12,968 bases of DNA, taken from NCBI GenBank assembly GCA_964651325.1, contig CAZYXP010000101.1, forward strand, positions 1 to 12,968, given 5' to 3'. Below are positions 5,771-12,968 of the stretch, in pieces (positions within the stretch are counted from its first letter, which is position 1; each line of letters starts with the position of its first letter). Source of the stretch: JADFOB01 sp964651325. GTDB lineage: Bacteria; Planctomycetota; Phycisphaerae; UBA1845. Under the pieces are notes generated by a model. It saw only the letters and a program-made list of their open reading frames with translations. It did no database searches and had not been told where the DNA came from. Made by a program: the position numbers and the translations under genes.

Positions 5771-6261
5771 CATTTGCATTAGGAACATCCGCGGCGACGC
5801 AAGCAACGCGCTGGGTATTTTTCCGCATAAGCAATATCTGTTTCTGCCATTATTCGATCCCCCCACCTGAGCCTGCTTGCGATATTCGCGGTGAAGTGTG
5901 GCCTGAGCAATACGCATGGCTCAGACCGAATCGTAGAATTCCGTGAGTGGCTTTCGAATCTTCAAAGAGCCGAAAGCGTACGTACGACCGGTGAAAGCAA
6001 AGATTCCGCGGCCAGCCCGCGCTCGGCCTCGATTCAGGCGTGCGGGGCACTTGTGCCGCGATTGCTTGCGTTGGCCGGACCTTGGGCGTTTGCAAGTGAC
6101 CGCGCGGGCGGTACGCCTTTCATTCGAGCCGGCTGAATCGAGCGGAACGCCGCTCAGCGAAACGAGACCGCTAGATTCCTCGCCGGGATCGCAGCGTGAC
6201 CACCGAACCGGCATTTGGTTAGACCGAGACAGGCGGACCCTTACCGGTCCGACATTGAAAC
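5771..6261. other. Long leader or non-coding stretch before the kinase gene
   Basis: No gene can be supported. A plus-strand frame from GTG at 5943 to 6272 is open, but its product is Arg/Pro-rich, matches nothing I know and overlaps the kinase start. A small perfect hairpin, CGGACC-CTTACC-GGTCCG (6234-6251), sits 10 bases before the kinase ATG and could affect translation. Confidence 0.45.
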
Positions 6262-7230
6262 ATGGCGATTGATATTCCCAACTACCGCATCGTCGAAAAG
6301 CTCGGCGTGGGCGCCCAATCGCGTCTTTACCGAGCGCGGTGCATGCGTACCGGGAAAGATTACACCGTCAAGATCATCAAAATCGCCAAACCCGAGGATG
6401 CGAGCTTCGTGGAACTGCTCAAAGCCGAGCATGCCATCGGCACGGCTGTCGATCACCCGGTCGTTCGCAAGATCTACGAATTGCGAATCATGCGGCAGCG
6501 TCTGCGTGTCCGCGGGGCCATCCTGTTCATGGAATACATAGACGGCATCGCCATGTCGGAGAAAGAGTTCAATCGTCCGCTCGTTGACGTGGTGCGTCTT
6601 TTCATTCCCGTCGCCGAGGGGCTCCGCGCCATGCATCAGCAGGGCTTCGTTCACGCCGACCTCAAACCGAACAATATTCTGGTCGCGGAAGGCGACCAGG
6701 TGAAACTCATCGATCTCGGGCAGAGCTGCAAAATCAGAGAGGCGAAACCGCGTATCCAGGGGACCATCGACTACATCGCCCCGGAACAGGTATCCCGGGG
6801 CGTCCTGGACGAGCGGACGGATGTTTTCGGGCTTGCCGCCGCGTTGCACCGCGTCGTGACGGGCAAGGCCGTCGCCACGGAAATGAACCGGAGGGTCACC
6901 GTGAATTCGCAGGGGTTGATCGGAAAGCGCGTTTCCGACGTAGACCAAACCGCGACGGAAGGCATGCCAGCCTGCGTGGTGCGATTCATTGAGGATTGCT
7001 GCCAAGACAGCCCCGAAGACCGGCTCCCGCACATGAACGCGGTGATCGAACGGCTCAAACTTGCCGAGGCCATTTTGTCCAAGCAGGAGCCGGGCGACGA
7101 CGCCGGCTCGAACTCCCCACCACCGACCGCCGCCAGTGTATCCAGCAGACCCGTTGATCCGCTGTTGGAAGAGCTGGGCCTCACCGACCCGGACGACTCC
7201 TTCGACCTCGACGACATGCCGTCTGAGTAG
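6262..7230 (+). CDS. Soluble eukaryotic-like Ser/Thr protein kinase
   Basis: A 322-residue Hanks-type kinase that should transfer phosphate from ATP to Ser/Thr of proteins. Motifs in order: Gly-rich loop GVGAQSR (15-21), lacking the third Gly; Lys37 (YTVKIIK); a likely helix-C Glu56 (KAEH); catalytic loop HADLKPNN (131-138) with Asp133, Lys135 and Asn138; DLG (151-153) in place of DFG; GTIDYIAPEQ with APE at 173-175; and Asp187 (DVFGLAAAL). The catalytic residues are complete, so it is probably active. HAD instead of HRD suggests it does not need RD-type activation-loop phosphorylation. After about residue 272 comes a Ser/Pro-rich linker and an acidic Asp-rich tail. No membrane helix or sensor domain is present. 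No Shine-Dalgarno is seen before the ATG. Such kinases are abundant in planctomycetes. Substrate unknown. Confidence 0.92.
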   Translation: MAIDIPNYRIVEKLGVGAQSRLYRARCMRTGKDYTVKIIKIAKPEDASFVELLKAEHAIGTAVDHPVVRKIYELRIMRQRLRVRGAILFMEYIDGIAMSEKEFNRPLVDVVRLFIPVAEGLRAMHQQGFVHADLKPNNILVAEGDQVKLIDLGQSCKIREAKPRIQGTIDYIAPEQVSRGVLDERTDVFGLAAALHRVVTGKAVATEMNRRVTVNSQGLIGKRVSDVDQTATEGMPACVVRFIEDCCQDSPEDRLPHMNAVIERLKLAEAILSKQEPGDDAGSNSPPPTAASVSSRPVDPLLEELGLTDPDDSFDLDDMPSE

Positions 7231-7267
7231 CGAAAGCGCTCCAAAATCGAGGAGCCCAACCGTCCAG

Positions 7268-7289
7268 CCTTTGCGATCCCTTTGCGATC
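7268..7289. repeat. Tandem 11-bp duplication
   Basis: CCTTTGCGATC occurs twice in direct succession (7268-7278 and 7279-7289), an exact match. Confidence 0.85.
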
Positions 7290-7336
7290 TATGTCATCGA
7301 ATTTGCGGGTGTGTCTTGCGGGGAGTAAAAAAGGCG

Positions 7337-7379
7337 TGCGGCACCCTGTTCGAAATTGGCGCGGTCAAAGGGTGCCGCA
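7337..7379. other. Strong inverted repeat (11-bp perfect stem, 21-base loop)
   Basis: TGCGGCACCCT (7337-7347) pairs perfectly with AGGGTGCCGCA (7369-7379). No T-run follows, so it is not a standard terminator. It may be an RNA structure after the kinase gene, a protein-binding site or part of a mobile repeat. Confidence 0.65.
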
Positions 7380-8003
7380 GCGAGTGGAAGCAACTTGATT
7401 TTCGGTCGTGGGTAGTGAGCCGGGATCGACTCGCGATCATCCGCACATCCATTGTATTGTATATCGGCAAATGCGAAGAATCAAGACACAAACTCCGGAT
7501 TTCCCCGATAAGGTTTGACAATGTGATCGGACGTCCCTCCGGCGCGACGACGGTTGGGGCGCGCGGCCCGGCACTGGCCCGATAACTAGAGAACCCTCCG
7601 GCGACCATGGCTGCGGTCAGCCATTTCCATTGACACTTCTTACGCAGCGACGCCGCCCGACCCGCCGAACCGGTTGGCCCACATGGGGCCGGGCTGGGGA
7701 CAACCTTGGCGGGGCGGGTGTTCGCCGGCGCCACGCGCCAAGTCCGTTGCCAAGGCTCAAGACCGCGTTTCCTTAGTGGCATTTCGGATGTCCGGCCAAG
7801 ACGCCAGTGGCGCGCGAGCGACGACGAACCACCGACGGCCCAATGCCAGACTGCTTGCGCCCGGTGCCGGTAACGAACGTCCCTGTGGGGATCGATTCCA
7901 TCTGATCTTCCCTTGGTTGATCTGACGTGCGAATCGTAGGCTTAATCGAACCCGCGCGTTCGGTGGACCGTCAACGGCGTGGGGGCCCCGGTCCCGTAAT
8001 GTT

Positions 8004-8008
8004 GGAGG
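8004..8008 (+). promoter_or_regulatory. Ribosome binding site deciding the HerA-like start
   Basis: GGAGG with a 5-base spacer to ATG at 8014. It rejects the longer in-frame GTG start at 7927, which would add 29 residues without homology. Confidence 0.8.
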
Positions 8009-8013
8009 TTGCA

Positions 8014-10083
8014 ATGCAGTCACCCAAAATCGGAAACATCATCGCCGTCGAGAGCGGGCGCGTGGCTGTCCTGGTTACAACCTCCGACCGCCACCACGTG
8101 TTTGAGGACCGCACCTATCGCGTGGGGCAGTTGGGCTCTTACGTCATCATCCCGCTGGACGATCGCGACCTGGTGGGCTTCGTCATGTCGACCAAGCTCC
8201 AATCCGACACGCCGGGCGCGGAGGATCCTCCGCTGGTGCTTCAGGTCCAGCTCCTGGGCGAACTGAAAGACGGACGTTTCAATCGCGGCGTCAATGAGTA
8301 TCCCGTGGTCGGCGACGACGTATGCCTGGCATTGCGAGAAACGTTTGACTTGATTTTCTCCAGCTTCGAGGGTTCCACGCAGGAAGATAGCGACCACCCC
8401 AGCAGTTTTCGACTTGGCCGGTTCACCTACAACACGGATTTTGACGTTCGCGTCAAGGGTTCGGCATTCCTGTCCAAACATGTCGGCGTGCTGGGCAACA
8501 GCGGCGCGGGCAAGAGCTGTACCACGGCCAAGATTCTCCAAGAGATTCTTGATCTTTCCGAGTCGCAAGTCGTCATGTTTGACATGCACGGCGAGTACCG
8601 AGCGGCGTTTTCCGATCAAAACGGCCAGCTCGACGGCAATGTCATCTACCTCGGCTCCGATGATCTGACCTTGCCCTATTGGCTCCTAAAGTACGAGGAG
8701 CTTGAAAACCTCCTTCTGGATCGCTCCAACCCCAAGCATATCGGCACACAGATTTCGTTTCTGCGCACGGCACTGCTCGAATACAAGCAAGACGCCGCGG
8801 CCGAGCTCGGCCTGACCAAAGCGCTCACGCTAGACACCCCCATCTACTTCTCCCTCGACAAGTTCAAGACGTATGCGGAAAACCTCAACGAGGCACGATA
8901 CGTCGTCAACGACGATCATCTTGCCTTCAGCCAGCTTGCGCTGAGATCGCTGCATCCCGAGGAACAGCAAGGGCTGATGAGAACGCAGCGATGCCAGTTC
9001 AACCGCGGCAATCCTCAGGGCGAAACGCCCCACCCGCTCTATCATGGCAAACTCTTGGGACTAATCGATCGGCTCGACACGTTGTACAGCGATCGCCGTT
9101 TCGAATTCATGCTCCGTCCCATGGAGCATGGCGCCGATTCGCCCTATTTCCGGGAGGAGCTGAGCGCTCAGACCTCCGCAGGCCGCACGTCAGGCCTGAT
9201 GAACCACCTGATCAAACTCTTGACCGGCCGGGTCCACCCCAGAAGCAACCTGACCATCATCGACCTCTCCGGCATCCCCTTTGAGATTGTGGACATCACT
9301 GTCGCTGTTTTGACACGGCTTCTTTTCGAGGTGAACTTCTGGACGCCCTCGCGCCAGCGACACCCGCTCTTGATGGTGTTCGAAGAGGCCCACAATTACA
9401 TTCCCCGCGCCGACGGCCCCAATCAGTTCGCCAAGAAAGCGGTTGAGCGGGTCGCCAAGGAAGGCCGCAAGTACGGCGTCAGTGCCATGATCGTTTCCCA
9501 ACGCCCTTCCGAGCTGTCGGAAACCGTGTTGGCCCAATGCAACAATTTCGTCGTCATGCGAATCAGCAACCCCGACGATCAGTCCTACGTCAAGAAAGTC
9601 GTCGGCGATCAATTCGCCGGGGTGGTCGATATGCTCCCCGTGCTGCGTCCCGGAGAGGCCTTCGTCATCGGCGATAGCGTGGTCATGCCGATGCGTACGT
9701 TGGTAGAGCTCCCCGACCCCACCCCGCTCTCCGGCGATGCGGATTTCTTCAAGGTCTGGTCGGACCCCATGCCGAATTCGGACATCGACACCATCATCGA
9801 CTACTGGCGTCACCAGGATCGACAACGGCTAACGCGAGAGAACTTCATGCCCGCCGAATCCAACGCCGACACCACCAACTCCGGATCCGCGCCGGATTCG
9901 AGTTCAGCCTGTGACGCTGGAGAGGGGGCGTTTTCGCCCAATGAGCCCCGAACCAACGCCCCATCCTCGGCCAACGATCACTCCGCGTCGAGCGACCCCA
10001 CAGGCAGCAGCCCCAACGCCAGCAGACTGACCAAGCGACTGCTGCAACGCGCCGGACGCGGCCCCGTCTCGCCGGCACCGTAG
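8014..10083 (+). CDS. HerA-like hexameric DNA-translocase ATPase (HAS-barrel plus DUF87)
   Basis: A 689-residue member of the HerA/FtsK branch of P-loop ATPases, which form rings that move along DNA. Residues of about 5-60 look like the small beta-rich HAS barrel. Walker A is GNSGAGKS (161-168, Lys167); FDMHGEY (189-195) is the HerA-type D-x-HGEY motif; Walker B is LLMVFEEAH (452-460) with Glu457 and Glu458; SQRPSE (495-500) and the following NNFVVMRISNPDD are the sensor and arginine-finger region. From about residue 610 the protein becomes a Ser/Asn/Pro-rich, probably disordered tail that ends in a short basic stretch (LTKRLLQRAGRG). In archaea HerA works with NurA nuclease in end resection, and bacterial relatives occur in phage defence with SIR2 or nuclease partners. 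No partner gene is visible here. The start is fixed by GGAGG at 8004. Confidence 0.9.
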   Translation: MQSPKIGNIIAVESGRVAVLVTTSDRHHVFEDRTYRVGQLGSYVIIPLDDRDLVGFVMSTKLQSDTPGAEDPPLVLQVQLLGELKDGRFNRGVNEYPVVGDDVCLALRETFDLIFSSFEGSTQEDSDHPSSFRLGRFTYNTDFDVRVKGSAFLSKHVGVLGNSGAGKSCTTAKILQEILDLSESQVVMFDMHGEYRAAFSDQNGQLDGNVIYLGSDDLTLPYWLLKYEELENLLLDRSNPKHIGTQISFLRTALLEYKQDAAAELGLTKALTLDTPIYFSLDKFKTYAENLNEARYVVNDDHLAFSQLALRSLHPEEQQGLMRTQRCQFNRGNPQGETPHPLYHGKLLGLIDRLDTLYSDRRFEFMLRPMEHGADSPYFREELSAQTSAGRTSGLMNHLIKLLTGRVHPRSNLTIIDLSGIPFEIVDITVAVLTRLLFEVNFWTPSRQRHPLLMVFEEAHNYIPRADGPNQFAKKAVERVAKEGRKYGVSAMIVSQRPSELSETVLAQCNNFVVMRISNPDDQSYVKKVVGDQFAGVVDMLPVLRPGEAFVIGDSVVMPMRTLVELPDPTPLSGDADFFKVWSDPMPNSDIDTIIDYWRHQDRQRLTRENFMPAESNADTTNSGSAPDSSSACDAGEGAFSPNEPRTNAPSSANDHSASSDPTGSSPNASRLTKRLLQRAGRGPVSPAP

Positions 10084-10604
10084 CGGGGGTAGCTGCCAGC
10101 CGTCAGCAATCAGTCGTCTGCCAGAGCCGCGCGCTTGAAGTGCCTGCGGGCTTCGCACCAAACCCGAGCCGCGGGCTTCAGCCCGCGCGGCCGTGCGTCC
10201 GAGCGGGCCTAACTCGGCGCGGCCATGCAGACAATCCTCGATTCACGTACCCCATCTCGCGACCCTTGTTTCCCGCCATCTATCTCCGATAGCGCCCGCA
10301 TTCCGTTTGCAACCTGCCGCGGAGGGTCCGCAGGCTGGCGCCTGCGGCTCTGTTTCGGCGTTGCCATGCGCCGGAAGCAGGACGTGTCTCGAAGCCGATT
10401 CCGCAATTCTGAACGTACGCCACTAGCCCCCTTGCCATCAAGCGCCCGAATCTGTTAGCATCCAACGTTGCGGAACTTGCTGGAACTCGCGTTCACTCGA
10501 GCGCGTTTTCCGGCCTTGTTGGCGGCGGCAGACTCTCTTGCACCGGCAATTCCGAAGCCTGTCGTCTTGATCGCCCGTCATCTGGTAGGAAGGGAAACAA
10601 GTCC
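10084..10604. other. Repeat-rich intergenic region
   Basis: No supported gene. It holds a compact palindrome CGCGGGCT-TC-AGCCCGCG (10170-10187) and the second copy of the 27-bp dispersed repeat. A weak promoter candidate for the next gene is TTGCCA (10432-10437), 18 bases, TAGCAT (10456-10461) with an upstream TG. AGGAAGGG (10587-10594) is a likely ribosome site for the ATG at 10605. Confidence 0.5.
10326..10352. repeat. 27-bp dispersed repeat, copy 2, perfectly palindromic core
   Basis: GTCCGCAGGCTGGCGCCTGC followed by GGCTCTG. Here the core CCGCAGGC-TGGC-GCCTGCGG (10328-10347) is a perfect inverted repeat; the other copies carry GCCAGCGG or ACCAGCGG in the right arm. Confidence 0.82.
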
Positions 10605-12245
10605 ATGTTCTATCGCGCGAATTCATTTCGTTTGTCGGCTGCGGTTGTTGGTTGCGTCGCCATGCAACAGGTCCAGGCATTCGCCGGGCCGCCGATTCTG
10701 TTTGCTGAGGAAGCTGTGAGCCGCGGCATCGACTACCTTGTGATGGTTGGCAACTGGAAGTCCGGCTTTGGATGCGGCGTGGCGTTTGCCGATTTGGACA
10801 ATGACGGCGATCCGGACCTCGTTGTGACCGGCGGGGCCGATGCCCGGCTGGGTGTTTATGAAAACAACGGCGCGGGCATGTTTGCGGATCACACGCTCGC
10901 TACGGACGTACCGCTTCCGATCACCGTTTCCGGCCTCGTAGCAGGAGACTACGACGGCGATGGCCTACTCGATCTCTACATCACAAATTGGGCCGGGCCC
11001 AACATGCTGCTGCGTAACCTCGGTTCGTTTCAGTTTTCCGATCAGGCAGCAGCGGCCGGCGTCGCCGATGAAGGCGCGGGTCAGGGCGCGGTGTTTGGAG
11101 ATTACGACCTGGATGGCTGGCTGGACATCTACCTCGCAAATCGGACCGACCCGCCGGGTTCTGTGGATGTGCCCCCAAATCGTTTGTACCACAATCTCGG
11201 CAATGGCACATTTGAAGAGGTCGGCGCCGCGCACGGCGTCGACGACCGTGGTGCGGGTTTTCAAGGAGCCTTTGTTGATTTTGACCTCGACGGCGATGTC
11301 GATTTGTATCTCGCCAACGACAAGGGCACGAAGGGGTTTTCCAACCGCCTTTGGGAAAACGTGTCGGGCACGTTTGTGGACGTCACGGCCGAGTCCGCGG
11401 CAGGTGTGATCGGCGATTTCATGGGGCTTGCCGTCGGGGATTTTGATCAAAACGGCTTCCCCGACTTCTATACGACCAATGTTCCCGTCGGCAACGCGTT
11501 GCTCCTAAACGCCGGCGACGGAACGTTTGTCGAATCCGCCTCAATCACGGGCGTGGCCGCGTTTTCATCCGGCTGGGGGACGCACTTTCTAGACTTCGAC
11601 AACGACGGCGACGAGGATCTCTACGTCGTCAACGCCATCGACCCCGACATGCTGTTTGAATCCGCGGGCGTTTTTCCGGCCAGCGACGTCGCGGCCTCGG
11701 TGGGCCTGGCCAACGCGGGGTCGAACGCCTTTTGCAGCGCGGTCGCCGATATCGACGGCGACGGCGATCTCGACATCCTCGTACAGAATTTCTTTGAGGG
11801 CATTCGTCTGTTTGTCAACAATGCCAACGATGAGGGAAATCCGGCGAGGAATTGGCTGATGGTCAAGCTCGTCGGTCTCGGCGGAAATCGATTCGGCGTC
11901 GGCGCCCGGATCGATGTCGAGATCCAGGGTACCGTGCAATCAAGGCAGGTGCTCGCCGGGGTAAGCTATAAATCGTCGTCCTCGCTTGTGATGCATTTCG
12001 GGCTCGGGGCGGCCACACAGGTCGATTCCGTCACCGTCACATGGGCCGGCGGCGCGACCACTGTGGTTCAAAACGTGGCCGCGAACCAGACGCTTCAGGT
12101 AATCCAGACGGGACCGACGACCGTCCCCGCCGTGTCCACCTGGGGACTGGCCAGTATGGCGCTGGGTTTGCTGTGCCTGGCGACGCTCGTGCTAGTCAAA
12201 ACCGGCGGCCGACCCCCTTCAGAGCACCTGGCGCAAGCCCGGTGA
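10605..12245 (+). CDS. Exported CRTAC1-like protein: FG-GAP/VCBS repeats, ASPIC/UnbV domain, IPTL-CTERM-like tail
   Basis: A 546-residue surface protein. A signal peptide with likely cleavage after AFA at residue 27 starts it. Seven calcium loops of FG-GAP/VCBS type follow (63-71, 115-123, 166-174, 225-233, 279-287, 330-338, 382-390), such as DYDGDGLLD and DFDNDGDED, which suggests a seven-bladed beta-propeller. Residues of about 416-500 are an ASPIC/UnbV domain (GVGARIDVEI, SYKSSSSLVMHFGLG, VTWAGG). VPAVSTWGL at 507-515, a hydrophobic helix and Lys/Arg residues form an IPTL-CTERM-like anchor, with STWG in place of SEWG. This family is common in planctomycetes; the roles proposed are adhesion and calcium-dependent surface binding, so no enzyme activity should be assumed. 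AGGAAGGG at 10587-10594 supports the start. The gene stands alone. Confidence 0.93.
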   Translation: MFYRANSFRLSAAVVGCVAMQQVQAFAGPPILFAEEAVSRGIDYLVMVGNWKSGFGCGVAFADLDNDGDPDLVVTGGADARLGVYENNGAGMFADHTLATDVPLPITVSGLVAGDYDGDGLLDLYITNWAGPNMLLRNLGSFQFSDQAAAAGVADEGAGQGAVFGDYDLDGWLDIYLANRTDPPGSVDVPPNRLYHNLGNGTFEEVGAAHGVDDRGAGFQGAFVDFDLDGDVDLYLANDKGTKGFSNRLWENVSGTFVDVTAESAAGVIGDFMGLAVGDFDQNGFPDFYTTNVPVGNALLLNAGDGTFVESASITGVAAFSSGWGTHFLDFDNDGDEDLYVVNAIDPDMLFESAGVFPASDVAASVGLANAGSNAFCSAVADIDGDGDLDILVQNFFEGIRLFVNNANDEGNPARNWLMVKLVGLGGNRFGVGARIDVEIQGTVQSRQVLAGVSYKSSSSLVMHFGLGAATQVDSVTVTWAGGATTVVQNVAANQTLQVIQTGPTTVPAVSTWGLASMALGLLCLATLVLVKTGGRPPSEHLAQAR

Positions 12246-12340
12246 CCTCCTCCTGGCGTTGGCTCGCGGCTCACCGATCTGCCGATTGAAATGGAGGGCT
12301 TGGAGGGGCAACCTGCCAATCGGGACGCGGCGGCCCTGGG

Positions 12341-12367
12341 GTCCGCAGGCTGGCGCCAGCGGCTCTG
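12341..12367. repeat. 27-bp dispersed repeat, copy 3
   Basis: GTCCGCAGGCTGGCGCCAGC followed by GGCTCTG, with a perfect CTGGCGCCAG palindrome inside. It lies just upstream of the carB promoter. Confidence 0.82.
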
Positions 12368-12380
12368 GGTTGGAAACCGC

Positions 12381-12409
12381 TCGCCAAGGGGCCGGGCATC
12401 GCTTATAAA
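12381..12409 (+). promoter_or_regulatory. Candidate carB promoter with leaderless geometry
   Basis: TCGCCA (12381-12386, four of six), 17-base spacer, TATAAA (12404-12409, five of six). Six bases separate the -10 from the ATG at 12416, so the expected +1 is the start codon itself. No Shine-Dalgarno sequence is present. Confidence 0.5.
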
Positions 12410-12415
12410 GCCCCC

Positions 12416-12968
12416 ATGCCCAAGCGGACGGATCTGCACAACATTCTGTTGATCGGCTCGGGGCCCATCGTCATTGGTCAGGGCTGCGAATTCGATTATT
12501 CCGGCACGCAGGCGTGCAAGGCCCTTCGCGAAGAGGGCTACCGCGTCGTGCTCATCAACGCCAACCCGGCCACGATCATGACCGATCCCGAAATGGCGGA
12601 TCGGACCTACATCGAACCGATTACACCGGAATTCATCGAGAAAATCCTTCAGCGTGAGCAATTGCTCGGCATGCCCATCGACGCGGTCTTGCCCACGCTT
12701 GGGGGGCAGACCGGGTTGAACTGTGCGATGGAGGCGGCCGAGCGCGGGATATTGGATCGATACGGCGTGGAGATGATCGGTGCCACCGCCGAGGCGATCC
12801 ACAAGGCCGAGGAACGCACCGCCTTCAAAGAGATCATACAAGCCATAGGGCTGGACGTGCCGCGGTCGGGAATCGCCCATACGTTTGACGAGGCCTGCGC
12901 GGTGCTGGGCGAGGTCGGATTGCCCTGCTGCATTCGACCGGCCTACACCTTGGGGGGCGAAGGCGGGG
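12416..12968 (+). CDS. carB: Carbamoyl-phosphate synthase large subunit, N-terminal part (3' end outside window)
   Basis: The 184 visible residues are the start of CarB, which with CarA makes carbamoyl phosphate from bicarbonate, glutamine-derived ammonia and ATP for pyrimidine and arginine synthesis. The start MPKRTD is the same as in E. coli CarB. Family signatures follow in order: GSGPIVIGQGCEFDYSGTQA (about 14-33), LINANPATIMTDPEMADRTY (about 46-65), LPTLGGQTGLNCA (about 92-104), MIGATAEAIHKAE, and RSGIAHTFDEA, then CIRPAYTLGGEG at the very end, in the first ATP-grasp domain. No frameshift is seen. A full protein would be about 1,070 residues, so most of it lies beyond the window. carA is not in the 12 kb upstream, so carA and carB are either separated or carA lies downstream. 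Confidence 0.96.
   Translation, partial: MPKRTDLHNILLIGSGPIVIGQGCEFDYSGTQACKALREEGYRVVLINANPATIMTDPEMADRTYIEPITPEFIEKILQREQLLGMPIDAVLPTLGGQTGLNCAMEAAERGILDRYGVEMIGATAEAIHKAEERTAFKEIIQAIGLDVPRSGIAHTFDEACAVLGEVGLPCCIRPAYTLGGEGG

Larger units (their letters stand above)
7231..8013. other. Large intergenic region without a supported gene
   Basis: About 780 bases. I see no protein family on either strand. It contains an 11-bp tandem duplication (7268-7289), a strong inverted repeat (7337-7379) and a weak promoter-like pair TTGATC-N18-CTTAAT (7917-7946) ahead of the ATPase gene. Minus-strand frames such as 7294-7782 are open but lack recognisable features. I found no tRNA. Confidence 0.5.

Noticed and set aside
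5777..5830. Very short transcript ending at ATTTTT (5817-5822)
   Set aside because: The bases before the T-run do not form a convincing stem, so I do not call a terminator.
5943..6272. Open plus-strand frame of 109 codons before the kinase
   Set aside because: GTG start without a ribosome site, Arg/Pro-rich low-complexity product, no recognised motif, and overlap with the kinase start.
7294..7782. Open minus-strand frame of 162 codons between the kinase and the ATPase
   Set aside because: No family features, no ribosome site I trust, and composition like a chance frame in GC-rich DNA.
7927..8013. GTG start adding 29 residues to the HerA-like ATPase
   Set aside because: GGAGG with ideal spacing precedes the ATG at 8014, and the family's HAS barrel begins right after it.
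8014..10083. Defence island built around the HerA-like ATPase
   Set aside because: No nuclease, SIR2, methylase or other defence gene accompanies it in the window.

Overview
This window reads as a chromosomal fragment (GC-rich by eye) from an uncultured planctomycete-like bacterium. The pointers are two secreted proteins that end in IPTL-CTERM-type sorting signals, a large calcium-loop (TSP3) protein, a CRTAC1-like FG-GAP/ASPIC-UnbV protein, a soluble Ser/Thr kinase, long repeat-rich intergenic spaces, and several families of small palindromic repeats. The taxonomic call is an inference from gene content; no rRNA or other strong marker is present. Every gene I can support is on the + strand. 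A run of exactly 100 N at 3194-3293 marks an assembly gap.

Layout. 1-1401: C-terminal part of a secreted TSP3-repeat protein, closed by a clear intrinsic terminator. 1777-2424: a small exported protein with a signal peptide and an IPTL-CTERM-like anchor. 2425-2634: repeat-rich spacer. 2635-3069: a JAMM/M67 metallopeptidase with an apparently leaderless promoter. 3070-3622: hairpin repeats, the assembly gap and the cysK upstream region. 3623-4561: cysteine synthase. 4723-5745: a calcineurin-like metallophosphoesterase whose upstream region and interior both carry the same REP-like palindrome. 5746-6261: no gene, but a well-formed sigma70-type promoter. 6262-7230: a Ser/Thr protein kinase. 7231-8013: no gene, with one strong inverted repeat. 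8014-10083: a HerA-like ATPase. 10084-10604: repeat-rich spacer. 10605-12245: the FG-GAP/ASPIC-UnbV protein. 12416-end: 5' part of carB.

How the genes relate. The JAMM peptidase and cysteine synthase are neighbours, as in the Mec-CysO-CysM route of mycobacteria, but no sulfur-carrier gene is visible and the assembly gap lies between them. The other genes look individually transcribed: gaps between them are mostly 170-780 bases and there is no tight operon. The most unusual features are the REP-like element inside the reading frame of the phosphoesterase, the matching -10-to-ATG geometry of two genes that suggests leaderless mRNAs, and a strong promoter with no obvious gene behind it.
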